Source of the DNA: GCA-2861595 sp035525365
GTDB lineage: Bacteria > Actinomycetota > Acidimicrobiia > Acidimicrobiales > GCA-2861595
Assembly (NCBI GenBank): GCA_035525365.1
Contig: DATLEK010000035.1
Coordinates: forward strand, 1 to 41,501
Length of the DNA: 41,501 bases
Reading direction: 5' to 3'
In this document: piece after piece, positions 19,514-26,808 of the stretch
Layout of the letters: each line of letters opens with the position of its first letter
How positions within the stretch are numbered: the first letter of the stretch is position 1
Notes under the pieces: model-generated
Database searches by the model: none
What the model saw: only the letters and a program-made list of their open reading frames with translations
What the model was told of the DNA's origin: nothing
Program-made: the position numbers and the translations under genes

Positions 19514-20059
19514 ATGGCTGACGACCGGACCACCATCATCCAGGACGAGGGCGACAGGTTCGCCCTCGACCACAGCGGGGTCGCCCTCTTCGGCGACGAC
19601 ACCGCTCCCGCCCTGCGTCACGACGTCGGCGCGTCGGTTGTCCATCGCACGTCGGCCGACTGCCCGTTGGTGCACATGGTCTGCTGGGACGAGGAGCCGT
19701 GCGAGGTCAAGGTCTCCGGAAGGCTGGAGCTGGCCGGGGACCCGGAGGCGCCCATAGACGTGAGGATGCGCCACGAGTTCCCCGGGGACCACCATCAGAC
19801 GCACGCCGTGGACCCGCTGGACCACACACTGCGGGTCCAGACCGGTCTGGCTGCACCGCTCCACCACGCGCTGCAGATGCGCACGCCGGTGCAGCTGCGC
19901 TTCTGCAACCCGTGGCACATCGCCTCGGACTACAAGCTCGAAGTCAACCTCGGCAACAACCGGGTGATATCCATCCGGCTCAGCGGGGCGACGGTTGCGA
20001 CACCCCAACCATGCGAAGACGACGGATGCCCACCCGGCGACCGCGACACGCCCGGCTGA
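19514..20059 (+). CDS. Unrecognised 181-residue protein of the ispH operon
   Basis: A small acidic protein without a recognisable family. It has several Cys and His residues (SADCPLVHMVCWDEEPCEVK, then HEFPGDHHQTHAVDPLDH) that could bind a metal, and a strand-rich C-terminal part (YKLEVNLGNNRVISIRLSG). No signal peptide or membrane segment. The ATG has GGAGG five bases upstream. It is wedged tightly between two other unknowns, 14 and 13 bp from them. A structural or accessory role in a multi-protein assembly is possible; that is inference. Confidence 0.65.
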   Translation: MADDRTTIIQDEGDRFALDHSGVALFGDDTAPALRHDVGASVVHRTSADCPLVHMVCWDEEPCEVKVSGRLELAGDPEAPIDVRMRHEFPGDHHQTHAVDPLDHTLRVQTGLAAPLHHALQMRTPVQLRFCNPWHIASDYKLEVNLGNNRVISIRLSGATVATPQPCEDDGCPPGDRDTPG

Positions 20060-20072
20060 ACAGGAGAGATCG

Positions 20073-20717
20073 ATGACAGACCCAGCCGTGGAGAAGGTCC
20101 TCGTCCAACTGGCGGGACTGCTGAACAGCGCCGTCGACGTCGGCGCATCGGCAGCCCGGGTGGCCCGCACTACGGCTCAACAGGCGTCGGTGCTCGAGCC
20201 GGCGCAACTCGGCGAGGCCGTCCGCAACAGCGCCACCGCGGCCGGCAACGTGCTCGGGCTGTTCGTGAACGGTCTCCGGGCGGCGACGGCGGCGCCGGCA
20301 GGCGGCCGCCCCCAAACCGAAGCATCCGCCTCCGGCGCCCCGTCCGGCTCGCCCGCCGCGGAACTGCCCACTGTCCGGGCGGGATCCACCTTGCGGGTGC
20401 CTCTGCTGGTGGAGAACCGCGAGGCGGTGGAGATGTCCGGTCTCGACTTCACCTGCCGCAGCGTCGACCGGCTGGTTCCCGGCGAGGGGCCGGGGGTGGG
20501 TCGCCACCACGTCCGGTTCGAGCCCTCCACGCTCACGGTGGCATCGCGTGACTTCGAGAAGCTGACCGTGCGGGTGGCCACCGCCCCGGACACCGCCCCG
20601 GGCCGGTACCGGGCGACCATCGTCGGCGGCGCCGATGTGTTCAGCACCACGCTGGAGTTCAACGTTCTCGCCGCACCCTCGGAAGACGCGGGCGCCGGCA
20701 CGCAAGGCAGTGGGTGA
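20073..20717 (+). CDS. Helical N-terminus plus Ig-like domain protein of the ispH operon
   Basis: 214 residues. The first 70 residues are helical and Ala-rich, with no signal sequence. A Pro/Ala/Ser linker follows, and residues about 105-205 look like an immunoglobulin-type or NEW3-type beta-sandwich (LRVPLLVENREAVEMSGLDF; VRFEPSTLTVASRDFEKLTV; RVATAPDTAPGRYRATIV). Such domains usually mediate protein-protein or surface contacts. ATG 20073 was chosen for its AGGAGA ribosome-binding site; the open frame upstream (to 19995) overlaps the previous gene. IspH starts nine bases after its stop. Confidence 0.7.
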   Translation: MTDPAVEKVLVQLAGLLNSAVDVGASAARVARTTAQQASVLEPAQLGEAVRNSATAAGNVLGLFVNGLRAATAAPAGGRPQTEASASGAPSGSPAAELPTVRAGSTLRVPLLVENREAVEMSGLDFTCRSVDRLVPGEGPGVGRHHVRFEPSTLTVASRDFEKLTVRVATAPDTAPGRYRATIVGGADVFSTTLEFNVLAAPSEDAGAGTQGSG

Positions 20718-20726
20718 GGTGAACCC

Positions 20727-21722
20727 GTGCCGGCCGTGACGAAGGTGCTGCTGGCCGAACCCCGAGGTTTCTGTGCCGGCGTCGAGATGGCCGTCAAGGC
20801 TCTGGCATGGATGGTCGAGCTGTACGACCCGCCCGTCTACTGCTACCACGAGATCGTGCACAACCGAACGGTGACCCGGATCTTCCAGCAGGCCGGGGTG
20901 GTCTTCGTGGACGACGTCGACTCCGTGCCTCCGGGTGCGCCGCTGATGCTCTCGGCCCACGGCTCCGCACCGGAGGTCGTCGAGGCCGCACGCCGGCACG
21001 GTCGTACGGTGGTCAACGCCGTCTGCCCCCTCGTCACCAAGGTCCACCACGAGGTGAAGGTGCGTTCACGGGAAGGATTCGACGTCGTGTACGTGGGCCA
21101 TGAGGGCCACGACGAAGCGGTCGGCACCATGGCGGTTGCACCCGATTCAGTGAGGCTCGTGCAGACGGCGGCCGATGTCGATGCGCTGGAGGACAGCGGC
21201 CGGCCCGTCGCTCTTCTCGCCCAGACGACCCTCAGCCTGGACGACTGGGCCGAGGTGCGTGAGGCGGTTGAACGTCGCTTCGAGAAGGTGTGGACGCCCG
21301 GGCGAAGCGATCTGTGCTTCGCCACCACCAACCGGCAGATGGCCGTCAAGGCGATGGCCTCCCTCGTCGACTCGATCGTCGTCATCGGGTCGCGCACCTC
21401 GTCGAACACGGATGCCCTGGAGCTGGTGGCGAGGAACTCTCAATGCCCACGGGTGGAGAGGATCGATACGGCCCAGGACCTGCCGGACGACCTTGGCGGG
21501 ATCGTCGGGATCACGTCCGGTGCTTCGGTGCCGGAACAGCTGGTGCAGGAGGTCATCGCGCTGCTCGACCCGGCTGAGCCGCCGGAGACCGTACGGGCCA
21601 CGACCGAGGACGAGTACTTCCCGCTCCCCTCCGCCCTCCGGGAACTTCTCGCCGAAGTGGGCCTCGAGGCCAACCGGGCGACGACGGCCAGCTCCGTGCT
21701 CGGCCGGCTGGCCCGGCGCTGA
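20727..21722 (+). CDS. ispH: 4-hydroxy-3-methylbut-2-enyl diphosphate reductase (IspH/LytB)
   Basis: 331 residues; last enzyme of the MEP pathway, reducing HMBPP to IPP and DMAPP with a [4Fe-4S] cluster. The three cluster cysteines are present in GFCAGVEMA, NAVCPLVTKVH and DLCFATTNRQ. Substrate-site residues are seen in YHEIVHN, SAHGSAPE, GHEGHDEAVGTM (the catalytic Glu) and AQTTLS, and the diphosphate-binding serines in RTSSNTDAL. GTG start with GAGGTGA upstream. It is the last gene of the operon that begins at 15530, only nine bases after an unknown gene. That makes isoprenoid precursor supply the most concrete clue to the function of the five unknowns. It is not known from this window whether a second ispH exists. 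Confidence 0.93.
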   Translation: MPAVTKVLLAEPRGFCAGVEMAVKALAWMVELYDPPVYCYHEIVHNRTVTRIFQQAGVVFVDDVDSVPPGAPLMLSAHGSAPEVVEAARRHGRTVVNAVCPLVTKVHHEVKVRSREGFDVVYVGHEGHDEAVGTMAVAPDSVRLVQTAADVDALEDSGRPVALLAQTTLSLDDWAEVREAVERRFEKVWTPGRSDLCFATTNRQMAVKAMASLVDSIVVIGSRTSSNTDALELVARNSQCPRVERIDTAQDLPDDLGGIVGITSGASVPEQLVQEVIALLDPAEPPETVRATTEDEYFPLPSALRELLAEVGLEANRATTASSVLGRLARR

Positions 21723-21730
21723 GGCCGGGC

Positions 21731-21756
21731 GCTAGCTGAACGGGTACGGGGCTAGC
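21731..21756. terminator. Possible bidirectional hairpin between convergent genes
   Basis: GCTAGC repeated at 21731-21736 and 21751-21756 can form a 6-bp stem with a 14-nt loop between the ends of ispH and the DsbA-like gene, whose stop codon lies inside the right arm. There is no T-tract. Weak evidence. Confidence 0.3.
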
Positions 21757-22357
21757 TTCCATCGAGGTCGCTGACGATCTTTCGGTAATCATCCCTGGGG
21801 TTGAGGCCCTGAACGAGCCGCTCGCCGCCGATGAGCCAGGCCGGGGTGCCGTTGATGCCCAGCTCGACGGCCACGATCATCGAGGAGTCGACGCCTTCGG
21901 ACATCTCGCCGGCATCGACGGCCCGCCGCACCTCCGCCGGATCGGCGCCGGCCGCGGCCACGAGCTGGTCCAGCACGTCCTGGTCCCCGAGGAACAGGCC
22001 GTGCACGAAGTGGGCGTCGAACAACGAGCGGTCCAGGACGGCGAAGGCCTCCGGGACCTCGTTGCGGACGTAGGAGGCGGTCTCGTGGGCCCGGCGGGTG
22101 TTGGGGATGCGCACCGGACGGTGGAACGGGAGGCCGGCGGCGGCGCACTCCGCCTCCACGCGGCTGTAGATCGCCTCGCCGGCAGCGGGGTCTTGACGCC
22201 ACCGTTCCTCGAAGGTGATGCCCTCGTTGGGGAGCCCCGGTCGGAGCTCATAGGGGAACGACGTGACGTTCACACCCAAATCCGTCAGCAGGGCCGACCG
22301 ATCCAGGCCGGCGTAGGACCAGGGTCAGAGGTAGTCGTTCCAGACGATGGCTTCCAT
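21752..22357 (-). CDS. DsbA/FrnE-like oxidoreductase with in-frame TGA at the catalytic Cys (candidate selenoprotein)
   Basis: Read from ATG 22357 the frame gives MEAIVWNDYL, then TGA at 22327-22325, then PWSYAGLDRS and a complete DsbA/FrnE-type thioredoxin fold to 21752. The TGA falls exactly where the family has the first Cys of its DYxCPWxY active site. Total length is 201 residues including the TGA codon, normal for the family; calling from TTG 22279 would remove the first strand and the active site. C-terminal family features include the cis-Pro loop NGTPAWLIGGERLVQG. The motif would be U-P-W-S, so the resolving Cys is Ser. A hairpin downstream of the TGA resembles a bacterial SECIS. A -10-like TAGATT lies eight bases before the ATG, suggesting a leaderless mRNA. 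The alternative is a nonsense mutation. Role: probably thiol redox. Confidence 0.75.
22293..22312 (-). promoter_or_regulatory. SECIS-like hairpin downstream of the in-frame TGA
   Basis: In the minus-strand mRNA, GCCGGCC and GGUCGGC form a 7-bp stem (one G-U pair) closing the 6-nt loop UGGAUC. The loop begins 19 nt after the UGA, inside the distance range known for bacterial SECIS elements, and contains GG near its 5' side as they typically do. GC-rich DNA makes chance hairpins common, so position relative to the UGA is the main argument. Confidence 0.5.
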
Positions 22358-22385
22358 GCACGGCGAATCTAGGGTGGGCGACGCC

Positions 22386-23159
22386 GTGCGCCTCGCCACC
22401 TGGAACGTGAACTCGCTCAAGATCCGGATGCCGAGGGTGGAGGAGTGGATCGCCTACGCCCGCCCCGACATCCTGTGCCTGCAGGAGACCAAGCTGGCCG
22501 ACGCCAGGTTCCCGGCGTTGGCCTTCGAGGCCCTCGGCTACCAGACCGCCCATCACGGGCGGGGCCAGTGGAACGGCGTGGCCATCCTCAGCCGGGTGGG
22601 CATCGAAAACGTGGTCGACGGCTTCTGCGAGGGGCTCGAAATTGACCCTGATACCCGCCTCATCTCGGCCACCTGCGGCGGCGTGCGGGTGTCGAGCGTG
22701 TACGTGCCGAATGGGCGGAGCTTGGACAGCGACCACTACGTGTACAAGTTGTCGTGGTTGGATCGCCTGCGCCGGCACCTGGAGAGCACTGCCGACCCAG
22801 CTTCTCCGGTGGCGGTGTGCGGCGACTTCAACGTCGCCCCCGATGACCGCGACGTGTGGGACCCTAAAGAGTTCGTCGGCTCCACCCATGTCAGCCAGCC
22901 GGAGCGTGACGCCGTGGAGCACGTGAAGGATTGGGGCCTGGTCGACGCCTTCCGGCTGCTTCGCCAGGAGGACCGGCTCTTCACCTACTGGGACTACCGG
23001 GCCGGCGACTTCCACATGCACCGGGGCATGCGTATCGACCTCGTCTTGGTCACCAAGCCCCTGGCCGACAGGGTGGACTTCGCGTTGATCGACCGCTTCG
23101 CCCGCAAAGGCAAGCTCCCGTCGGACCACGCGCCGATGTTGGTCGACGTGGCCGACTGA
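22386..23159 (+). CDS. xthA: Exodeoxyribonuclease III (XthA family)
   Basis: 257 residues of the EEP nuclease family; a 3'-5' exonuclease and AP endonuclease in base-excision repair. Key motifs: RLATWNVNSLKIR at the start, ILCLQETKLAD (catalytic Glu), GDFNVAPDDRDVWDP (Asp/Asn pair), RGMRIDLVLVT and the terminal SDHAPMLVDV with the catalytic His. I place the start at GTG 22386 because the family begins directly at this strand; ATG 22347 and 22356 are in frame but would overlap the divergent DsbA-like gene. The two genes then diverge across 28 bp. Confidence 0.9.
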   Translation: MRLATWNVNSLKIRMPRVEEWIAYARPDILCLQETKLADARFPALAFEALGYQTAHHGRGQWNGVAILSRVGIENVVDGFCEGLEIDPDTRLISATCGGVRVSSVYVPNGRSLDSDHYVYKLSWLDRLRRHLESTADPASPVAVCGDFNVAPDDRDVWDPKEFVGSTHVSQPERDAVEHVKDWGLVDAFRLLRQEDRLFTYWDYRAGDFHMHRGMRIDLVLVTKPLADRVDFALIDRFARKGKLPSDHAPMLVDVAD

Positions 23160-23175
23160 CCAGAACGCGGTAGGG

Positions 23176-23472
23176 CTAGCGCAGTTCGGTGCGCAGCTTG
23201 TCCAGGCCCGAACCGAGGACCTGGCGCAACTCGGCCCGGGACAGTCCCGTGTCGGCGTGGAGCTGCTTCATGTTCCGGGCGGGTTGGCCGCCCAGGCCGT
23301 AGTGGGTGGTTATGACCTGGCGCTCCATGGGGTCGAGGCGCTCGAAAAGGTGCGGTGATGGCACCTTGAGGGAGAGCAGATCGTCGTCCATGTCCGCGCT
23401 CAGGTCCGAAAGCTCCGGCCCGGAGTCGGGGTACGGCCACCCGTCCTCCGATGGCCACAGGAAGGTGCGCAT
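23176..23472 (-). CDS. Small sigma-70 region-4-like helix-turn-helix protein
   Basis: 98 residues. The C-terminal 60 residues resemble region 4 of sigma-70 factors (LFERLDPMERQVITTHYGLG, then LHADTGLSRAELRQVLGSGL), a -35-binding or anti-sigma-contacting helix-turn-helix. The N-terminal 40 residues are acidic (SDLSADMDDDLLS). There is no region 2, so it is not a complete sigma factor. AAAGGAGG ends only one base before the ATG at 23472, which is too close for normal initiation; an in-frame upstream start at 23526 is possible. It follows the UvrD2-like helicase on the same strand after about 70 bp. Confidence 0.65.
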   Translation of the reverse strand: MRTFLWPSEDGWPYPDSGPELSDLSADMDDDLLSLKVPSPHLFERLDPMERQVITTHYGLGGQPARNMKQLHADTGLSRAELRQVLGSGLDKLRTELR

Positions 23473-23541
23473 ACCTCCTTTGTCGCGCCGATCGGTGGCG
23501 GCGTCAAGGGCTAAATCGAGAACCACCCGATTAACGGGGGT

Positions 23542-25575
23542 TCAAGCGGGAATGGCGGCCAGCAGGGCGAGCAGCGTCTCGCCGTAGCGCTCCGCCTTCA
23601 CCGGCCCGAGCCCGGGCAGGGCGAGCAACTCGTCCCGGCTGGAGGGCCGGGCTTCGGCCACCGCGGCCAGCGTGGAGTCGTGGAAGATGACGTAAGCGGG
23701 CACGCCCGAAGCGCGGGCCTTGTCGGACCGCCAGGCCTTCAGGGCATCGAGCACCTTGGGATCGGCGTTGGCGCCGGCAGCGGGAGCGCCTGGCGGCCTG
23801 GCCCGCCGGCCGGCGCGTGGGGCGCTTTGGAGCCGGACCCGCTCGGCGGCGATTCTGGCCTTCCACTCGGCGGGGCCGGCGCCGGGGCCAGCGTCGGCCA
23901 TGGCGGTGACGGCGGCGATGACGTCCTCCAGCCACGGGGAGGGGGTGCGCCCCATGCTCCTGGAGCCGAAGGTGCGGCGTTGGGCCCAGGTGCAGTGCAG
24001 CTCCTCGACGGCCCGGCTGAGGGCGACGTAGAGCAGCCGGCGTTCCTCGGCGTGGGCCTCGGGGCTGTCGGCGTGACCGATGGGAACCAGGCCCTTCTCC
24101 AGACCGGTGACGAACACCACCGGCCACTCCAGGCCCTTGGCCCGGTGGAAGGTGGTCAGCTCCACCATGTCGTGGCCGTGCTGACCGGCGATGCCGGCCG
24201 CCTCGTCGCCCCGGGTGCCGGCGGCCAGCCAGGCCGAGAACCCGGCTACGCAGGCGTCGTGGTCGACCGAGGAGTAGTCCCGCCCCAGGCGGACCAGCGC
24301 CTCCAGGTTGAGCCGGCGCTCGCCGGCGCCGCCTTCGGAGGCCATGGCCTCGATGTCGACCAGCAGGCTGGTGAAGGCGCTGGCCGCCGGCGCCCGGCGC
24401 AGGTGTTCCAGGGCCTCCTTGACCTCGGGCTGGCGGAGGAGCGAGCCGGCGCCACCGTGACGGCAGGGGATGCCGGCGGCCAGGAGGTGCTCCTCGAACA
24501 GCACGAGCTGGGCGTTGGTGCGGGCCAGTACGGCCAGGTGTGACCACGGCACCCCGGGCCGGTGGGCCCGCCGCAGCGCCCGGGCCACGCCCTGGGCCTC
24601 GGCCACGTCGGTGTCGAACTGGCGCACGATGGGCGAGGGGCCTGAGTCGCGGGCGGCCACCGCTCCGCCGGCGCCAGGGAGCACGGCGGCGGCCAGGGTG
24701 ACGATCTCCGGAGTGGAGCGGTAGTTGCGGTCGAGACGCACGATGCCGGCGGTGGGGAAGTGGCGGGCGAACTGGGTGAGGAGGCTGGGGTCGGCGCCGT
24801 TCCACGAGTAGATGGCCTGGTTGGGGTCGCCCACCACGCAGAGGTCGGAGCGCCCGCCCAGCCACCCCTGCAGCAGGCGGAACTGCGCGGGGTTGACATC
24901 CTGGAACTCGTCGACGAAGAAGTGGCGGAACCGCCAGCGCTGGGCGGCGGAGAACTCGGTGTCGGTCTCGAGAGCGGTGGCGCACGACACCAGTAGGTCG
25001 TCGAAATCGACGAGGCCCTTGGCCCGCTTGTCGTGCTCGTAGCGCTCGTAGAGGCCGGCCATGGTGGCGGCGGGGACCGGCGGCGTGCGCCCCTCGGCCG
25101 CCACCGCCGCCTCATAGCTGGACGGCGTGACCATGCGGGCCTTGGCCCACTCGATCTCGGTGGCCAGGTCACCGAGCTGCAACGTGGCCGAGGCCTTCCC
25201 GGCGGCCCGGGCCCGGGGAAGCAGCGGCACCAGCAGGCGGGCCTTGCGCTCCAGGAGGACCGGTGGGCGCTCGCCCCGGTCGGCCCAGCGCCGGCGCAAC
25301 TGCGCATAGGCCAGGGCGTGGAAGGTGCCGGCGGCGAGCGGCTCCCTGATGCCGGCGGCGGCCAACCGGCTGCGCAACTCGGCCCCGGCCTTGCGGGAGA
25401 AGGTGAGGGCCAGCACGTGCGCCGCCTCGGCGCTCCCCGTGGCGATGCGGTGGGCGATGCGGTGGGTGAGGACCCGCGTCTTGCCCGAGCCGGCGCCGGC
25501 CAGGATGCACATCGGTGCCGCATCGCTCATCACCGCATCGTGTTGGGCCGGGTCGAGCCCCTCCAGCAACTGCAT
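23542..25575 (-). CDS. uvrD2: UvrD/PcrA-family DNA helicase with C-terminal HRDC domain (UvrD2-like)
   Basis: 677 residues; an SF1A 3'-5' DNA helicase of repair and replication-fork maintenance. Motifs in order: Walker A AGAGSGKTRVLTHRIAHR near residue 28, Walker B FVDEFQDVNPAQF, motif III VVGDPNQAIYSWNGAD, motif IV LDRNYRSTPEIV, and motif V TTFHRAKGLEWPVVFV. The C-terminal part (about 595-677) is an HRDC domain (GVPAYVIFHDSTLAAVAEAR, ELLALPGLGPVKAERYG), the architecture of mycobacterial UvrD2. The start at ATG 25575 gives the usual QLLEGLDPAQHDAV N-terminus; the frame is open to 25953, but that region has no family resemblance and contains a promoter-like sequence, so a long leader is likelier. 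Confidence 0.9.
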   Translation of the reverse strand: MQLLEGLDPAQHDAVMSDAAPMCILAGAGSGKTRVLTHRIAHRIATGSAEAAHVLALTFSRKAGAELRSRLAAAGIREPLAAGTFHALAYAQLRRRWADRGERPPVLLERKARLLVPLLPRARAAGKASATLQLGDLATEIEWAKARMVTPSSYEAAVAAEGRTPPVPAATMAGLYERYEHDKRAKGLVDFDDLLVSCATALETDTEFSAAQRWRFRHFFVDEFQDVNPAQFRLLQGWLGGRSDLCVVGDPNQAIYSWNGADPSLLTQFARHFPTAGIVRLDRNYRSTPEIVTLAAAVLPGAGGAVAARDSGPSPIVRQFDTDVAEAQGVARALRRAHRPGVPWSHLAVLARTNAQLVLFEEHLLAAGIPCRHGGAGSLLRQPEVKEALEHLRRAPAASAFTSLLVDIEAMASEGGAGERRLNLEALVRLGRDYSSVDHDACVAGFSAWLAAGTRGDEAAGIAGQHGHDMVELTTFHRAKGLEWPVVFVTGLEKGLVPIGHADSPEAHAEERRLLYVALSRAVEELHCTWAQRRTFGSRSMGRTPSPWLEDVIAAVTAMADAGPGAGPAEWKARIAAERVRLQSAPRAGRRARPPGAPAAGANADPKVLDALKAWRSDKARASGVPAYVIFHDSTLAAVAEARPSSRDELLALPGLGPVKAERYGETLLALLAAIPA

Positions 25576-26045
25576 GGAGCCGAAGGTATCCAGGGGGTGT
25601 GACAAGAACGGGGATGGTCCGCCGTTCCGCCGCCCTGCCCCCGGCCGTTTGTCCCACTGAACCCCGGACGCGGAACGACCCCGAGTAGCCCGGTCCGCTT
25701 TCGCTTCCCTTGCTCCTCGGGGCCGCACCTGTTCGGACCCTCGCCTCCGTCCGTCCTTTGCCTTGCGGCCCTGGACGTCCGTGGCGGTCGCTCCCGAGGG
25801 AACTTCCAACCATCGGCGGTGGTCCTCGCCTGCGCTGCACGCTTCTGGTTCCGTCGTGGTGGGTGGGCCTGGGGCCCCCCTTCCCTCGCCGGCCCAGTGG
25901 GCTGCGTTTCGCAGGAGTGAGTGCAGTGTGCACCCGCTTCCCGCAAGAGTCAAGGGGTTTTTCGAAATCCCCAGAAAATCCTTCCGAAACTGTGATTCCT
26001 CCCCATGTCATCCACAGCTTGAGCACGTCCGGTACGTTCGGCGCC
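25576..26045. other. 470-bp gene-free region between uvrD2 and the divergent hydrolase
   Basis: No convincing protein is seen on either strand, though frames stay open because of the base composition. It holds a promoter-like pair on the minus strand (25925-25953) and GC-rich inverted segments, for example GTTCCGC and GCGGAAC at about 25617-25675. It could be a long helicase leader or a small RNA. Nothing matching RNase P RNA, tmRNA or SRP RNA core sequences was recognised. A single DnaA-box-like TCATCCACA at 26008 is not meaningful alone. Confidence 0.5.
25925..25953 (-). promoter_or_regulatory. Promoter-like -35/-10 pair facing uvrD2
   Basis: On the minus strand TTGACT (25953-25948) and CACACT (25930-25925) are separated by 17 bp. 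Transcription would begin near 25918, giving about 340 nt before the uvrD2 ATG. Confidence 0.45.
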
Positions 26046-26798
26046 GTGCTCAGCGCCTTCGCCAGCGGCCGTCTCTTCGGCGCCACCCACGGCTCGGGAA
26101 GACCCTCGGTGCTGGCCCTTCACGGCTGGGGCCGCACCTGCGCCGACTTCGACGCCGTTCTCCAGGATCTCGACGCCGTGGCCCTCGACCTCCCCGGTTT
26201 CGGGTCCACGCCGGCACCTCCCGAGGCCTGGGGGGCGGCGCAGTACGCCGAGGCCGTCGCCGCGGTGTTGGACGAGATGGCCACCCCGATTGTGGTGGTC
26301 GGCCACTCCTTCGGCGGGCGGGTGGCCGTGCATCTTGCCGCCGCCGAGCCCGAGCGGGTTGCCGCGCTGGTGCTGACGGGTGTCCCGCTGATGAAGGTGC
26401 CCGGAGGTTCGGCCAAGCGGCGCCGGCCTCCTCTCCAGTACCGCATGGCCCGGGCGCTCAACCGGCGGGGGATTCTTCCGGACGACCGGATGGAGGCGCT
26501 GCGCCGGCGCCATGGCTCTGCCGACTACCGCACCGCCACCGGGGTGATGCGCGACGTGCTGGTCCGGGCCGTCAACGAGCGCTACGAGGAACAGCTCGAC
26601 GCCATCACCTGCCCGGTCGAAATGGTCTGGGGTGAGGACGACGCCGAGGTCCGTTTGGCCGTGGCCGAGGCCGCCGCCACCCGGCTGTCGGGCCCGGTCA
26701 ACCTGACCGTCGTGGCCGGCGCCGGCCACTGCACCCCCCGCACCGCGCCCGGCGAGTTGCGGGCGGCCATTGCCCGCGGCCTCGCCCTGCGAACGTGA
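26046..26798 (+). CDS. Alpha/beta-fold hydrolase
   Basis: 250 residues of the alpha/beta hydrolase superfamily. Visible elements: HGWGRTCADFD (oxyanion region), the nucleophile elbow VVVGHSFGGRVAVHLAA, the acid-loop region MVWGEDDAEVR, and the catalytic His in AGAGHCTPRTAP. Substrate unknown. GTG 26046 was chosen because the fold starts here; the open frame further upstream runs through the gene-free region. It is first in a plus-strand run, 10 bp before the MurF-like gene, so it may act on cell-wall or small ester substrates, which is inference. Confidence 0.8.
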   Translation: MLSAFASGRLFGATHGSGRPSVLALHGWGRTCADFDAVLQDLDAVALDLPGFGSTPAPPEAWGAAQYAEAVAAVLDEMATPIVVVGHSFGGRVAVHLAAAEPERVAALVLTGVPLMKVPGGSAKRRRPPLQYRMARALNRRGILPDDRMEALRRRHGSADYRTATGVMRDVLVRAVNERYEEQLDAITCPVEMVWGEDDAEVRLAVAEAAATRLSGPVNLTVVAGAGHCTPRTAPGELRAAIARGLALRT

Positions 26799-26808
26799 CT
26801 GGCCCAAC

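Noticed and set aside
26008..26016. DnaA-box-like TCATCCACA
   Set aside because: Single copy with one mismatch to the consensus and no cluster or AT-rich region; not an origin.
25710..26045. Upstream extension of the hydrolase frame
   Set aside because: Translation has no family resemblance; the alpha/beta-hydrolase domain starts just after GTG 26046.
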